Of a stretch of DNA of 64,000 nt, positions 15,807 to 25,793 are shown piece after piece. The translations under genes were made by a program, and so were the position numbers. This DNA comes from Bacillota bacterium. Its GTDB lineage: Bacteria; Bacillota; Clostridia; Lachnospirales; Lachnospiraceae. Every line of letters begins with the position of its first letter. Position 1 is the stretch's first letter. Location: NCBI GenBank assembly GCA_023418475.1, contig JAEZZO010000068.1, forward strand, positions 1 through 64,000. The letters run 5' to 3'. The notes below the pieces were generated by a model. It ran no database searches. It was given only the letters and a program-made list of their open reading frames with translations, and was not told where the DNA came from.

Positions 15807-18800
15807 ATGGACAAGAACAGAATGCATCCAATTAATGTTGGTAATAACGTTAGAATGAGTTACTCCAAACAGAAGGAAGTCCTGGAGATGCCCAATCTCA
15901 TTGAAGTACAGAAGGATTCCTATCAGTGGTTTTTGGACGAAGGACTCAAAGAAGTATTCGATGACATATCTCCAATAGCAGACTACAGCGGACATTTGAG
16001 TTTGGAATTCGTAGACTTTGCTTTATGTGAAGATGACATCAAATATACGATAGAAGAATGTAAGGAAAGAGATGCTACTTATGCGGCTCCCCTAAAAGTC
16101 AAGGTCAGACTTCATAATAAAGAGAATAACGAAATCAATGAACATGACATTTTCATGGGTGATTTGCCATTAATGACGGAGACCGGCACCTTTGTAATTA
16201 ATGGTGCAGAGAGAGTTATCGTCAGCCAGTTAGTACGTTCCCCCGGTATTTATTATTCTATAGATCATGACAAAATAGGTAAGAGACTATTCTCTTCCAC
16301 AGTAATACCTAACAGAGGTGCATGGTTGGAATATGAAACAGATTCCAATGATGTATTTTACGTACGTGTTGACCGTAACAGAAAGGTTCCGATTACAACT
16401 TTTGTAAGAGCACTTGGTTATGGTACAAATGAAGAAATTAAACAGTTATTCGGTGAAGAGCCAAAGATTCTTGCCAGTCTTTCAAGAGATCCAAGCACCT
16501 CTAAAGACCCTACGGGAAGCTATCAGGATGGTCTTTTAGAGCTATATAAAAAGCTTCGTCCGGGTGAGCCGCTTGCTGTAGAAAATGCAGAATCTCTTTT
16601 AAATAGTATGTTTTTTGATGCAAGAAGATATGATCTTGCGAAGGTCGGCAGATATAAATTTAATAAGAAGCTTCATTTCCGCAACCGAATTGTAGGCTTT
16701 GTCCTTGCAGAGGATGTTGTGGATCGTTCGACCGGTGAAATCATTGCAACCGCAGGAACACAGGTGGAGGATAAGCTTGCAAGAAAGATACAGAATGCTG
16801 CTGTACCATATGTTATGGTACAAGCGGAAGAACGTAATGTAAAGATTTTATCCAATCTGATGGTTAATCTCTCGTATTATGTAGACATTGATAAGAAAGA
16901 GCTTGGAATCTCCGAGGATGTATATTATCCGGTACTTAAGAAGATATTGGAAGAGAATACGGATACCGAAGCAATCAAGGAAGCACTCAGAAAGAATATC
17001 AATGAGCTTGTTCCAAAGCATATAACAAAGGAAGATATTATTGCTTCTATCAATTATAACATTCATCTGGAATATGGAATTGGCAATGCCGATGATATCG
17101 ACCATTTAGGTAACAGAAGAATCAGAGCAGTAGGTGAACTGCTGCAAAATCAGTACCGTATCGGTCTTTCAAGAATGGAGCGTGTGGTAAGAGAGAGAAT
17201 GACTACCCAGGATTTAGAGGGTATCAGTCCGCAGTCCTTAATTAATATTAAACCGGTTACTGCTGCTGTGAAGGAGTTCTTCGGAAGTTCCCAGCTGTCG
17301 CAGTTTATGGATCAGCACAATCCACTTGGTGAATTGACGCATAAGAGACGTCTCTCCGCACTCGGACCGGGTGGTTTGTCACGTGATCGTGCAGGTTTCG
17401 AGGTTCGAGACGTACACTACTCCCATTATGGCAGAATGTGCCCGATTGAGACACCCGAAGGTCCTAACATCGGTCTGATCAACTCACTTGCTACCTATGC
17501 AAGAATTAATGAATACGGCTTTATTGAAGCACCTTACCGTAAGTGTGACAAAACTGACCCGACTAATCCGAGAGTTACGGAAGAGGTTGTGTACATGACA
17601 GCCGATGAAGAAGATAAATATATTGTAGCACAGGCTAACGAAGAGCTGGATGCGAACGGATATTTCGTTGGAAACAGTATTTCCGGACGTCGTAGAGAAG
17701 AAACCTCCGAGTATGAGAAGCACATGATTGATTACATGGACGTATCTCCGAAGATGGTATTCTCTGTTGCAACGGCTTTAATTCCTTTCCTGGAAAATGA
17801 CGATGCGAACCGTGCCCTCATGGGTGCCAACATGCAGCGTCAGGCCGTTCCGCTTCTGATTACAGAGGCACCTGCAGTAGGTACCGGTATTGAAGCGAAA
17901 GCTGCGATCGACTCTGGTGTATGTGTGGTAGCGAAGAAGTCCGGTGTAGTTGACCGTGTTACAGCGAAGGAAGTTGTTATTAAAAATGATGATAATACGA
18001 AGTCATCCTATCGTTTGATAAAATTTGCAAGAAGTAACCAGGGAACCTGTATCAATCAAAGACCAATTGTATTCAGAGGTCAGAAGATTGCTGCCGGTCA
18101 GGTAATCGCAGATGGTCCTTCCACTTCTAAGGGAGAATTGGCTCTGGGTAAGAATCCTCTGATCGGATTTATGACCTGGGAAGGCTATAACTACGAGGAT
18201 GCGGTTCTTCTTAGCGAGCGTCTGGTTCAGGAAGATGTGTATACTTCCGTTCATATTGAGGAATATGAAGCAGAATCAAGAGACACTAAGCTCGGACCGG
18301 AAGAAATCACAAGAGATGTACCGGGTGTCGGCGATGATGCTCTTAAGGATTTGGATGAAAGAGGTATTATTCGTATCGGTGCAGAAGTTCGTGCCGGAGA
18401 TATTCTGGTTGGTAAGGTAACTCCAAAGGGAGAAACCGAACTCACAGCAGAAGAGAGACTGCTTCGTGCAATCTTTGGTGAGAAGGCAAGAGAGGTAAGA
18501 GATACCTCACTTCGTGTTCCTCATGGTGAATATGGAATTATCGTAGATGCGAAAGTATTTACAAGAGAAAATGGGGATGAATTATCTCCCGGTGTTAACC
18601 AGACAGTTCGTGTGTATATTGCCCAGAAGAGAAAGATCCAGGTGGGTGATAAAATGGCCGGACGTCATGGTAACAAGGGTGTTGTTTCCCGTGTGCTTCC
18701 GGCAGAGGATATGCCTTTCTTACCAAACGGCAGACCGCTTGATATCGTTCTTAACCCGCTTGGTGTACCTTCCCGTATGAACATCGGACAGGTACTTGAG

Positions 18801-19694
18801 ATCCATTTATCCTTAGCAGCGAAAGTACTCGGTGTGGACATTTCTACTCCTGTATTTGACGGAGCAGACGAGTTTGATATTATGGATACGCTGGAAATTG
18901 CAAATGCTTATGCAAATACCTCCTGGGAGGAATTTGAAGCAAAATATAAAGATGAGCTGGACCCTGCATTCATGGATTATCTGGAGAAACATCCGGAAAA
19001 CAGAGAAGACTGGAAGGGTGTTCCCATTAACCGCGATGGTAAGGTGAGACTGCGTGACGGTCGAACCGGAGAATATTTTGATGGTGCTGTAACGGTTGGT
19101 TTCATGCACTACTTAAAGCTCCACCATCTGGTTGACGATAAGATCCATGCACGTTCCACCGGACCTTACTCCTTAGTAACACAGCAGCCTTTAGGCGGTA
19201 AGGCTCAGTTCGGCGGACAGAGATTTGGAGAGATGGAGGTTTGGGCACTCGAGGCTTACGGTGCTGCCTATATCCTGCAGGAAATATTAACTGTGAAATC
19301 CGATGATGTTACGGGTCGTGTTAAGACCTATGAAGCTATCATAAAGGGAGAGAATATTTCGGAGCCTGGTATTCCGGAATCCTTCAAGGTTCTCTTAAAA
19401 GAACTTCAATCTCTTGCACTGGATGTTACTGTGCTTGATGAGAGAGGTGAAGAGGTGAAGATGACGGAAAGTATTGACTATGGTGATTCTGACCTGACTC
19501 CTTTAATCGAAGGCGATAATAATTTCAGATATGATGAAGGCTATGAAGATGCTGGCTTCACCCAGGCTAATGTGGAAGATATCGATGCAGAAATTTTTGA
19601 TATCTATGAAGATGAATCGGAAGATTTACTGGAAGATGAAGTGTTTGAACCGGAAGAAGAAGAGTTTAGCGAAGAGCCGGAAGAAGATATTTAG
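15807..19694 (+). CDS. rpoB: DNA-directed RNA polymerase subunit beta
   Basis: A 1295-residue beta subunit. It starts MDKNRMHPINVG at ATG 15807 (AGGGG about 11 nt upstream; a GTG at 15795 is inside that site). The rifampicin-binding region is intact, with FFGSSQLSQFMDQHNPLGELTHKRRLSALGPGGL split over about residues 490-525, followed by ETPEGPNIGLI. The C-terminal clamp region with GGKAQFGGQRFGEMEVWALEAYGA is present. After the normal end (ESIDYGDSDLTP) there is an acidic extension of about 70 residues rich in Asp, Glu and Tyr. The gene is 39 bp upstream of rpoC. It is unlinked from rplL by 6.3 kb, unlike the usual beta operon. Confidence 0.98.
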   Translation: MDKNRMHPINVGNNVRMSYSKQKEVLEMPNLIEVQKDSYQWFLDEGLKEVFDDISPIADYSGHLSLEFVDFALCEDDIKYTIEECKERDATYAAPLKVKVRLHNKENNEINEHDIFMGDLPLMTETGTFVINGAERVIVSQLVRSPGIYYSIDHDKIGKRLFSSTVIPNRGAWLEYETDSNDVFYVRVDRNRKVPITTFVRALGYGTNEEIKQLFGEEPKILASLSRDPSTSKDPTGSYQDGLLELYKKLRPGEPLAVENAESLLNSMFFDARRYDLAKVGRYKFNKKLHFRNRIVGFVLAEDVVDRSTGEIIATAGTQVEDKLARKIQNAAVPYVMVQAEERNVKILSNLMVNLSYYVDIDKKELGISEDVYYPVLKKILEENTDTEAIKEALRKNINELVPKHITKEDIIASINYNIHLEYGIGNADDIDHLGNRRIRAVGELLQNQYRIGLSRMERVVRERMTTQDLEGISPQSLINIKPVTAAVKEFFGSSQLSQFMDQHNPLGELTHKRRLSALGPGGLSRDRAGFEVRDVHYSHYGRMCPIETPEGPNIGLINSLATYARINEYGFIEAPYRKCDKTDPTNPRVTEEVVYMTADEEDKYIVAQANEELDANGYFVGNSISGRRREETSEYEKHMIDYMDVSPKMVFSVATALIPFLENDDANRALMGANMQRQAVPLLITEAPAVGTGIEAKAAIDSGVCVVAKKSGVVDRVTAKEVVIKNDDNTKSSYRLIKFARSNQGTCINQRPIVFRGQKIAAGQVIADGPSTSKGELALGKNPLIGFMTWEGYNYEDAVLLSERLVQEDVYTSVHIEEYEAESRDTKLGPEEITRDVPGVGDDALKDLDERGIIRIGAEVRAGDILVGKVTPKGETELTAEERLLRAIFGEKAREVRDTSLRVPHGEYGIIVDAKVFTRENGDELSPGVNQTVRVYIAQKRKIQVGDKMAGRHGNKGVVSRVLPAEDMPFLPNGRPLDIVLNPLGVPSRMNIGQVLEIHLSLAAKVLGVDISTPVFDGADEFDIMDTLEIANAYANTSWEEFEAKYKDELDPAFMDYLEKHPENREDWKGVPINRDGKVRLRDGRTGEYFDGAVTVGFMHYLKLHHLVDDKIHARSTGPYSLVTQQPLGGKAQFGGQRFGEMEVWALEAYGAAYILQEILTVKSDDVTGRVKTYEAIIKGENISEPGIPESFKVLLKELQSLALDVTVLDERGEEVKMTESIDYGDSDLTPLIEGDNNFRYDEGYEDAGFTQANVEDIDAEIFDIYEDESEDLLEDEVFEPEEEEFSEEPEEDI

Positions 19695-19733
19695 CCGAAA
19701 TGCTAATCGGTATAACGAAGGGAGAGCCAAAGA

Positions 19734-22700
19734 ATGTCTGAATTAGTAAGTAGCATTCAAGAGATAACCTATGATGCGATAAAGATTGGTTTAGCTTCAC
19801 CTGAGAAAATCAGGGAATGGTCTAAGGGCGAAGTCAGAAAGCCGGAGACGATCAATTACAGAACTCTTAAGCCGGAGAAAGACGGTCTGTTCTGCGAGAG
19901 AATCTTTGGACCCAGCAAGGACTGGGAATGCCATTGCGGTAAATATAAAAAAATTCGATATAAGGGTGTTGTCTGCGACAGGTGTGGTGTTGAAGTTACC
20001 AAAGCGAGCGTACGCCGTGAGCGGATGGGTCATATAGAGCTTGCAGCTCCGGTTTCCCATATCTGGTACTTCAAGGGAATTCCAAGCCGTATGGGTCTGA
20101 TCCTTGATCTGTCACCGAGAACTCTTGAAAAAGTATTATACTTTGCTTCTTATATTGTACTTGATAAAGGAACTACTGATTTGCAGTATAAGCAGGTTCT
20201 GAATGAAAAGGAAAGACAGGAAGCAATTGAAAAATATGGTTACAGCAGTTTCCGCCTTGGTATGGGTGCGGAAGCAATTATGGAGCTTTTGCAGGCAATT
20301 GATCTGGAGAAGGAATCTAAGGAGCTAAAGAGAGGCCTTAAGGATTCCACCGGTCAGAAACGTGCAAGAATTATCAAACGTCTTGAGGTAGTGGAAGCCT
20401 TCCGTGAATCTGGCAACAAGCCGGAATGGATGATCCTTACGGTTATTCCTGTAATACCTCCGGATCTTCGTCCTATGGTACAGCTGGACGGCGGACGTTT
20501 TGCTACCTCCGATATGAATGACTTGTATAGAAGAATTATCAACCGTAACAACCGACTTAAGAGACTTTTGGAGCTTGGTGCACCGGATATCATCGTTCGC
20601 AATGAGAAGAGAATGCTCCAGGAAGCTGTAGATGCTCTGATTGATAATGGTAGAAGAGGAAGACCGGTTACCGGACCTGGAAATAGAGCTCTCAAATCCC
20701 TTTCCGATATGTTAAAGGGTAAGCAGGGACGTTTCCGTCAGAACTTACTTGGAAAACGTGTTGACTATTCCGGACGTTCCGTTATCGTCGTAGGACCTGA
20801 GCTTAAGCTATACCAGTGCGGTCTGCCTAAGGAAATGGCAATTGAGTTATTCAAACCTTTTGTTATGAAGGAATTAGTATCAAAGGGTACCGCGCATAAT
20901 ATAAAATCAGCAAAGAAAATGGTAGAAAGACTCCAGACTGAGGTATGGGATGTACTCGAGGAGGTTATTAAGGAACATCCGGTTATGTTAAACCGTGCTC
21001 CTACTCTCCATAGACTTGGTATTCAGGCTTTCGAGCCCGTATTAGTAGAGGGTAAGGCGATTAAGCTTCATCCGCTTGTATGTACCGCGTTCAATGCCGA
21101 TTTCGACGGTGACCAGATGGCTGTGCATTTACCTCTTTCTGTAGAAGCACAGGCAGAATGCCGCTTCCTGCTGTTATCACCGAATAACCTGTTAAAGCCT
21201 TCCGATGGTGGACCGGTAGCGGTTCCATCTCAGGATATGGTGCTTGGTATCTACTATCTGACGATTATTAAAGAGATGGAGGGTGGTATTAAGCATTTCT
21301 ATAAGAGCATGAATGAAGCAATTCTGGCTTATGAGAACAGTGTTATTGATCTTCATGAGATGATTAAGATCAAGAGAGTTGGAATCAATAAGGATGGCTT
21401 AGAAGAGGAAAGAATTATTGAGTCTACCTTAGGACGTTTCATTTTCAACGAGATTATTCCACAGGACCTTGGCTTTGTAGACAGAAGCCTGGATGAGAAC
21501 TTCTTAAAGCTGGAGATTGACTTCCTGGTAGGTAAGAAGCAGTTAAAGCCTATTCTTGAGAAATGTATTAACATTCATGGAGCTACTAAGACAGCAGAAA
21601 CGCTTGATGCAATTAAGTCCATCGGTTACAAATATTCTACCCGTGCTGCGATGACAGTATCTATCTCGGATATGAAGGTTCCGGAAGAGAAAAAGCAGAT
21701 TATTGCGGATGCGGAAGCTACGGTTGAAAGTATTTCCAAGGAATACAGACGTGGTAGAATGACCGAGGAAGAAAGATACAATACTGTTATTGAGACCTGG
21801 AAGGAAGCCGATAAGGTTCTTACCGAGACTCTTCTTAGCGGACTCGATAAATTTAATAATATTAAGATGATGTCCGACTCCGGTGCCCGTGGTTCCGATA
21901 AGCAGATTAAGCAGCTTGCCGGTATGCGTGGACTTATGGCAGATACAACCGGTAAGACAATCGAATTACCGATTAAGTCCAATCTTCGTGAAGGACTTGA
22001 CGTTTTGGAATACTTTATCTCCGCACATGGTGCACGTAAGGGACTCTCTGATACAGCGCTCCGTACAGCCGATTCCGGTTACTTAACCCGTCGTCTTGTC
22101 GATGTATCACAGGATTTGATTATCCGTGAGGTAGACTGCTGCGAGGGTCAGGAAAGCCCGGGTATGTGGATTAAAGCATTTACTGATGGCAAGGAAGTAA
22201 TTGAAGGGCTGGAGGAGAGAATCACAGGCAGATATTCTTGTGAGACCATCTATGATGCAGAAGGCCAGGTTATTGTGAAAGCAAATCATATGATTACACC
22301 AAAGCGTGCGGCGGCTATTATGGCAACCGGTGTTGATAAAGTTAAAATCCGTACCATATTAACCTGTAAATCCCATATTGGTGTCTGCGCAAAGTGCTAT
22401 GGCGCTAACATGGCGACCGGTGAGGCAGTTCAGGTTGGTGAGTCTGTTGGTATTATTGCTGCTCAGTCAATCGGTGAGCCTGGTACACAGCTTACCATGC
22501 GTACTTTCCATACCGGTGGTGTGGCAGGTGATGATATCACACAGGGTCTTCCCCGTGTCGAGGAGCTCTTTGAGGCCAGAAAGCCTAAAGGTCTTGCGAT
22601 TATCGCAGAGTTTGGCGGTGTCGTAACGATTAAGGATACGAAGAAGAAACGTGAAGTAATTGTCACGAACAATGAGACAATGGAATCAAAAGCTTATTTA

Positions 22701-23594
22701 ATACCTTATGGCTCAAGAATTAAGGTTGCTGATAACCAAATCCTTGAAGCCGGCGATGAGCTGACAGAAGGTAGCGTTAATCCTCATGATATCTTAAAGA
22801 TCAAAGGAATTCGTGCCGTACAGGATTATATGATACAGGAAGTACAGAGAGTTTACCGCTTACAGGGTGTTGAAATTAATGATAAGCATATTGAAGTAAT
22901 TGTTCGTCAGATGTTAAAGAAGATCCGTATTGAAACGAATGGCGATACAAGCTTCCTGCCGGGTACTCTGGTTGATATTCTGGATTATGAGGATGAGAAT
23001 GTAAGAATGTTATCAGAAGGCTTAGAGCCTGCAGATGGCAAGCAGGTAATGCTTGGTATTACAAAAGCTTCTCTTGCTACGAACTCCTTCTTATCGGCAG
23101 CTTCCTTCCAGGAGACCACGAAGGTACTTACCGAAGCAGCCATTAAGGGCAAGATTGATCCGTTAATCGGTCTTAAGGAAAATGTTATTATCGGTAAGCT
23201 AATTCCTGCCGGTACCGGTATGAAGAGATACCGTTCCGTTAAACTTGACAGTGATACACCGGAGGAGTATATGCTCTCCGAGGAGCTGGAAGGTGACGGC
23301 CGTTTTTCCGGTGACTTCAAAAACTTTGATTATTCAAACGACGATGATTTAAATGAAGAATACTTCAGTGAAGAATATGATGAGGAAGATGCAGAAGACG
23401 GAATTGCAGATATGGTTTATGATGAGGATAAATACAGTAAGGACAGCGATGATCTGCAAAGAGAAGATGCTATTCCCGGTATGGATGATGCTCATGTAGG
23501 CTATGGTGAGAATTCTCACAATGATGGTGACTGGACAGAGGCAGAGTTCAATCTGAAGGGTATTTCTGAGGATGACTACAGTGATGGTCTGTAA
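19734..23594 (+). CDS. rpoC: DNA-directed RNA polymerase subunit beta'
   Basis: A 1286-residue beta' subunit. The N-terminal zinc site uses Cys66, Cys68, Cys81 and Cys84. The catalytic magnesium motif NADFDGDQM has its Asp residues at 456, 458 and 460. The second zinc site is around CKSHIGVCAKC, and the trigger-loop region has GEPGTQLTMRTFHTGG. As in RpoB, an acidic tail of about 100 residues (Asp/Glu/Ser/Tyr-rich, from about 1185) follows the conserved end. GGGAGAG precedes the ATG. It forms a two-gene operon with rpoB. Confidence 0.98.
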   Translation: MSELVSSIQEITYDAIKIGLASPEKIREWSKGEVRKPETINYRTLKPEKDGLFCERIFGPSKDWECHCGKYKKIRYKGVVCDRCGVEVTKASVRRERMGHIELAAPVSHIWYFKGIPSRMGLILDLSPRTLEKVLYFASYIVLDKGTTDLQYKQVLNEKERQEAIEKYGYSSFRLGMGAEAIMELLQAIDLEKESKELKRGLKDSTGQKRARIIKRLEVVEAFRESGNKPEWMILTVIPVIPPDLRPMVQLDGGRFATSDMNDLYRRIINRNNRLKRLLELGAPDIIVRNEKRMLQEAVDALIDNGRRGRPVTGPGNRALKSLSDMLKGKQGRFRQNLLGKRVDYSGRSVIVVGPELKLYQCGLPKEMAIELFKPFVMKELVSKGTAHNIKSAKKMVERLQTEVWDVLEEVIKEHPVMLNRAPTLHRLGIQAFEPVLVEGKAIKLHPLVCTAFNADFDGDQMAVHLPLSVEAQAECRFLLLSPNNLLKPSDGGPVAVPSQDMVLGIYYLTIIKEMEGGIKHFYKSMNEAILAYENSVIDLHEMIKIKRVGINKDGLEEERIIESTLGRFIFNEIIPQDLGFVDRSLDENFLKLEIDFLVGKKQLKPILEKCINIHGATKTAETLDAIKSIGYKYSTRAAMTVSISDMKVPEEKKQIIADAEATVESISKEYRRGRMTEEERYNTVIETWKEADKVLTETLLSGLDKFNNIKMMSDSGARGSDKQIKQLAGMRGLMADTTGKTIELPIKSNLREGLDVLEYFISAHGARKGLSDTALRTADSGYLTRRLVDVSQDLIIREVDCCEGQESPGMWIKAFTDGKEVIEGLEERITGRYSCETIYDAEGQVIVKANHMITPKRAAAIMATGVDKVKIRTILTCKSHIGVCAKCYGANMATGEAVQVGESVGIIAAQSIGEPGTQLTMRTFHTGGVAGDDITQGLPRVEELFEARKPKGLAIIAEFGGVVTIKDTKKKREVIVTNNETMESKAYLIPYGSRIKVADNQILEAGDELTEGSVNPHDILKIKGIRAVQDYMIQEVQRVYRLQGVEINDKHIEVIVRQMLKKIRIETNGDTSFLPGTLVDILDYEDENVRMLSEGLEPADGKQVMLGITKASLATNSFLSAASFQETTKVLTEAAIKGKIDPLIGLKENVIIGKLIPAGTGMKRYRSVKLDSDTPEEYMLSEELEGDGRFSGDFKNFDYSNDDDLNEEYFSEEYDEEDAEDGIADMVYDEDKYSKDSDDLQREDAIPGMDDAHVGYGENSHNDGDWTEAEFNLKGISEDDYSDGL

Positions 23595-23659
23595 GAGCCG
23601 CCAGGTTTATTGTTAATAGCTTGATTGTTACAATTGGATATAGATTAGTATGACTTGGC

Positions 23660-23690
23660 CAGGGGAGAAATTCTATGAATTTCTCCCCTG
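23660..23690. terminator. 14-bp perfect hairpin after rpoC
   Basis: CAGGGGAGAAATTC (23660-23673) pairs perfectly with GAATTTCTCCCCTG (23677-23690) over a TAT loop, 65 bp after the rpoC stop. The following tract is TAAGTATTTATTC, only partly T-rich. Confidence 0.75.
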
Positions 23691-23840
23691 TAAGTATTTA
23701 TTCTACTTTTAGTTTAAATAAAGCTTTTCTATAATTATAGGAAAAGCAGCCAGTTGATCGTAATATATGATGATAAAATATATGAATGGTTCCAGATTAG
23801 AAGTTATGCAAAGCATTTGTAAGATGATATATAATAAAGT

Positions 23841-23870
23841 AGAGGCGTCCCAACCGATTGGGACGCCTCT
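23841..23870 (-). terminator. 13-bp hairpin ending the oligopeptide transporter operon
   Basis: AGAGGCGTCCCAA (23841-23853) pairs perfectly with TTGGGACGCCTCT (23858-23870). On the minus strand it follows the solute-binding protein gene and runs into ACTTTATTATAT. It can also block convergent transcription from rpoC. Confidence 0.8.
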
Positions 23871-23911
23871 ATTGCAATATGGAAGCTATTTCATTTTAAT
23901 CAAATCATAGA

Positions 23912-25771
23912 TTACTTTATCGGTTCATTGCTGGTTAATTCAATCAAATGATAGGTACCCTTAATATCGGTAGCCGTCAGTTCATAATTCTTGACACGGT
24001 TATTTACCGCAACCAGTTTTATTCTCCACATGGTAGGAATTGCCGGAGCTTCATCAAAGAACGCTTTCTGCCATTCCTTATATTTCTCAGCACGGTAAGC
24101 ATCATCCCAAGCCTTGTCGGAAGAGATTTCTTTAATTATTCTGTCAAAATTATCACTGGTATATCTCGTATAATTTGCAGAAGTTGTACGTCCCCATAAA
24201 TAGAAGGGATTAGGGTTGTAACCTGTCTGCCAGCCGGCATCATACATATCAATATTCTTATCATCCATCTCGACTGCATCATAGAATGCATTAACTTCTG
24301 TAAGACGTCCATTATATAACTCAACATGCAGACCGACATCCTTCCAGTTTTGCATTTTGAACTGTGCATAGGTATCTGCATTTTCACCGTCTCTTACTGC
24401 CCAGGAGATGGTAAATTTCTTGCCATTCGGATCTTCTCTGTATCCATCACCATCGGTATCCTTATAACCTGCTTCATCTAACAATTGCTTTGCCTTTTCC
24501 GGGTCATAGGTGAAACCGGGTAAGCTGCTATCAATATAGGCAGCGTGTCTTGGTGTAATAATAGAAGTTGCCGGAAAACGCAGTCCATTATATAAGCTGT
24601 CTGCGATCGTCTGATTATCAAGCGCATATCCGATTGCCTGACGCAGCTTTACGTTTGCCATTTTGGAATTGGGATCATAAACATTTATATTCTTGGAAGC
24701 ATCCCATTTGCCTAGCTTAAAGCCAGTATAGTCATATACAGTCTGGATCTCTCCGAGATACTGGTAATTGGTAGGGTCCTTATAATCGGGGTATTGCTGT
24801 ACTGAAAATTCACCTATATCATATTTTCCTTCCTTCATCGCCTGTGGTACAAGGGAAGGATTTACGATTGTAACAGTTACTCCATCCAGCTTTGGCTTTC
24901 CTTGCCAATAGTCATCAAAACGTTCATACTCTACGGATTCACCAGGTACAATATTCTTTACTTTAAAAGGTCCAAAACCGATTGGCTTGGAACGGGTTCT
25001 GGGATCGGCAGCCATTTCTTTTACCGGTGTATCACCCCAATAATGTCTGGGAACAGGTTCTGTCCAGAAACCACCTACCAGTATCGAGGGATCAAAATTC
25101 TTAAAATGAATTACCAGCGTCATTTTATCAGCAGAAAGCTCCAGACCAGAGATATTTTTGGCCTTACCGCTATTGTATTCTTCCACACCTATGATATTGG
25201 TAAAGGTTTCATCGTAACGCATTCCATCATAATCCTTATCACAGATTATTTCATATGCAAATACCAGATCATCAAGGGTAACAGGTTCGCCGTCCTGCCA
25301 CTTTACACCGTCACGCATATGCAGAGTTACTGTTTTCTTATCCTTATCATACTCATAGGTTGCTGCGCCATCCTGATCTGCTACGAAATTCTCGTCATAG
25401 CTTAGAAGTGTTTCAGTAAACCAGGTGCCTACATCAGAATCCAGCTGTGAATCCTGAAAGCAGGGATGAAAGATACCTGCAAATGCAGATGGAGCCACCA
25501 TTGCTACCTTTAAGACACCCCCTTCTATACTTGGATTATCGTTGGTGTTCTTATTCGGAAATTTTGCAGCAATTTCAGCTGCCTTTGATGCACTATTACC
25601 GGCAGCGCCAGTAGCTTCTGCTCCGTTGCCGGCTGCACTTGTAACCTCCGCTCCTTTTGTAGGAGTTCCATTTTGTTCTTGCTTTGAATCATTCTTCTTT
25701 GCACAACCGCTAAATAAAGAAGCAATTAGAAGAATTGAAAGCAATACTGATACTAATTTCTTAAACTTCAT
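23912..25771 (-). CDS. Oligopeptide-type ABC transporter substrate-binding lipoprotein (SBP family 5)
   Basis: A 619-residue extracellular binding lipoprotein. Residues 1-23 are a lipoprotein signal with lipobox LFSGC, the Cys being lipidated. A Ser/Ala/Gly-rich linker follows, then a family-5 (OppA/DppA) fold with GDTPVKEM, RQAIGYALDNQTIADSLYNG and LDEAGYKDTDGDGYREDPNG, all usual marks of this family. Ligands of this family are peptides, nickel-peptide complexes or oligosaccharides; the ligand cannot be read here. GGAAAAGGAG precedes the ATG. It is the last gene of a five-gene operon with both permeases and both ATPases. Confidence 0.92.
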   Translation of the reverse strand: MKFKKLVSVLLSILLIASLFSGCAKKNDSKQEQNGTPTKGAEVTSAAGNGAEATGAAGNSASKAAEIAAKFPNKNTNDNPSIEGGVLKVAMVAPSAFAGIFHPCFQDSQLDSDVGTWFTETLLSYDENFVADQDGAATYEYDKDKKTVTLHMRDGVKWQDGEPVTLDDLVFAYEIICDKDYDGMRYDETFTNIIGVEEYNSGKAKNISGLELSADKMTLVIHFKNFDPSILVGGFWTEPVPRHYWGDTPVKEMAADPRTRSKPIGFGPFKVKNIVPGESVEYERFDDYWQGKPKLDGVTVTIVNPSLVPQAMKEGKYDIGEFSVQQYPDYKDPTNYQYLGEIQTVYDYTGFKLGKWDASKNINVYDPNSKMANVKLRQAIGYALDNQTIADSLYNGLRFPATSIITPRHAAYIDSSLPGFTYDPEKAKQLLDEAGYKDTDGDGYREDPNGKKFTISWAVRDGENADTYAQFKMQNWKDVGLHVELYNGRLTEVNAFYDAVEMDDKNIDMYDAGWQTGYNPNPFYLWGRTTSANYTRYTSDNFDRIIKEISSDKAWDDAYRAEKYKEWQKAFFDEAPAIPTMWRIKLVAVNNRVKNYELTATDIKGTYHLIELTSNEPIK

Positions 25772-25793
25772 ACGCTTTCTCCTTTTCCTTATT

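Noticed and set aside
18199..19109. Several ORFs of 60-100 codons on both strands inside rpoB
   Set aside because: Shadow frames of a highly conserved gene, without ribosome sites or family signatures.
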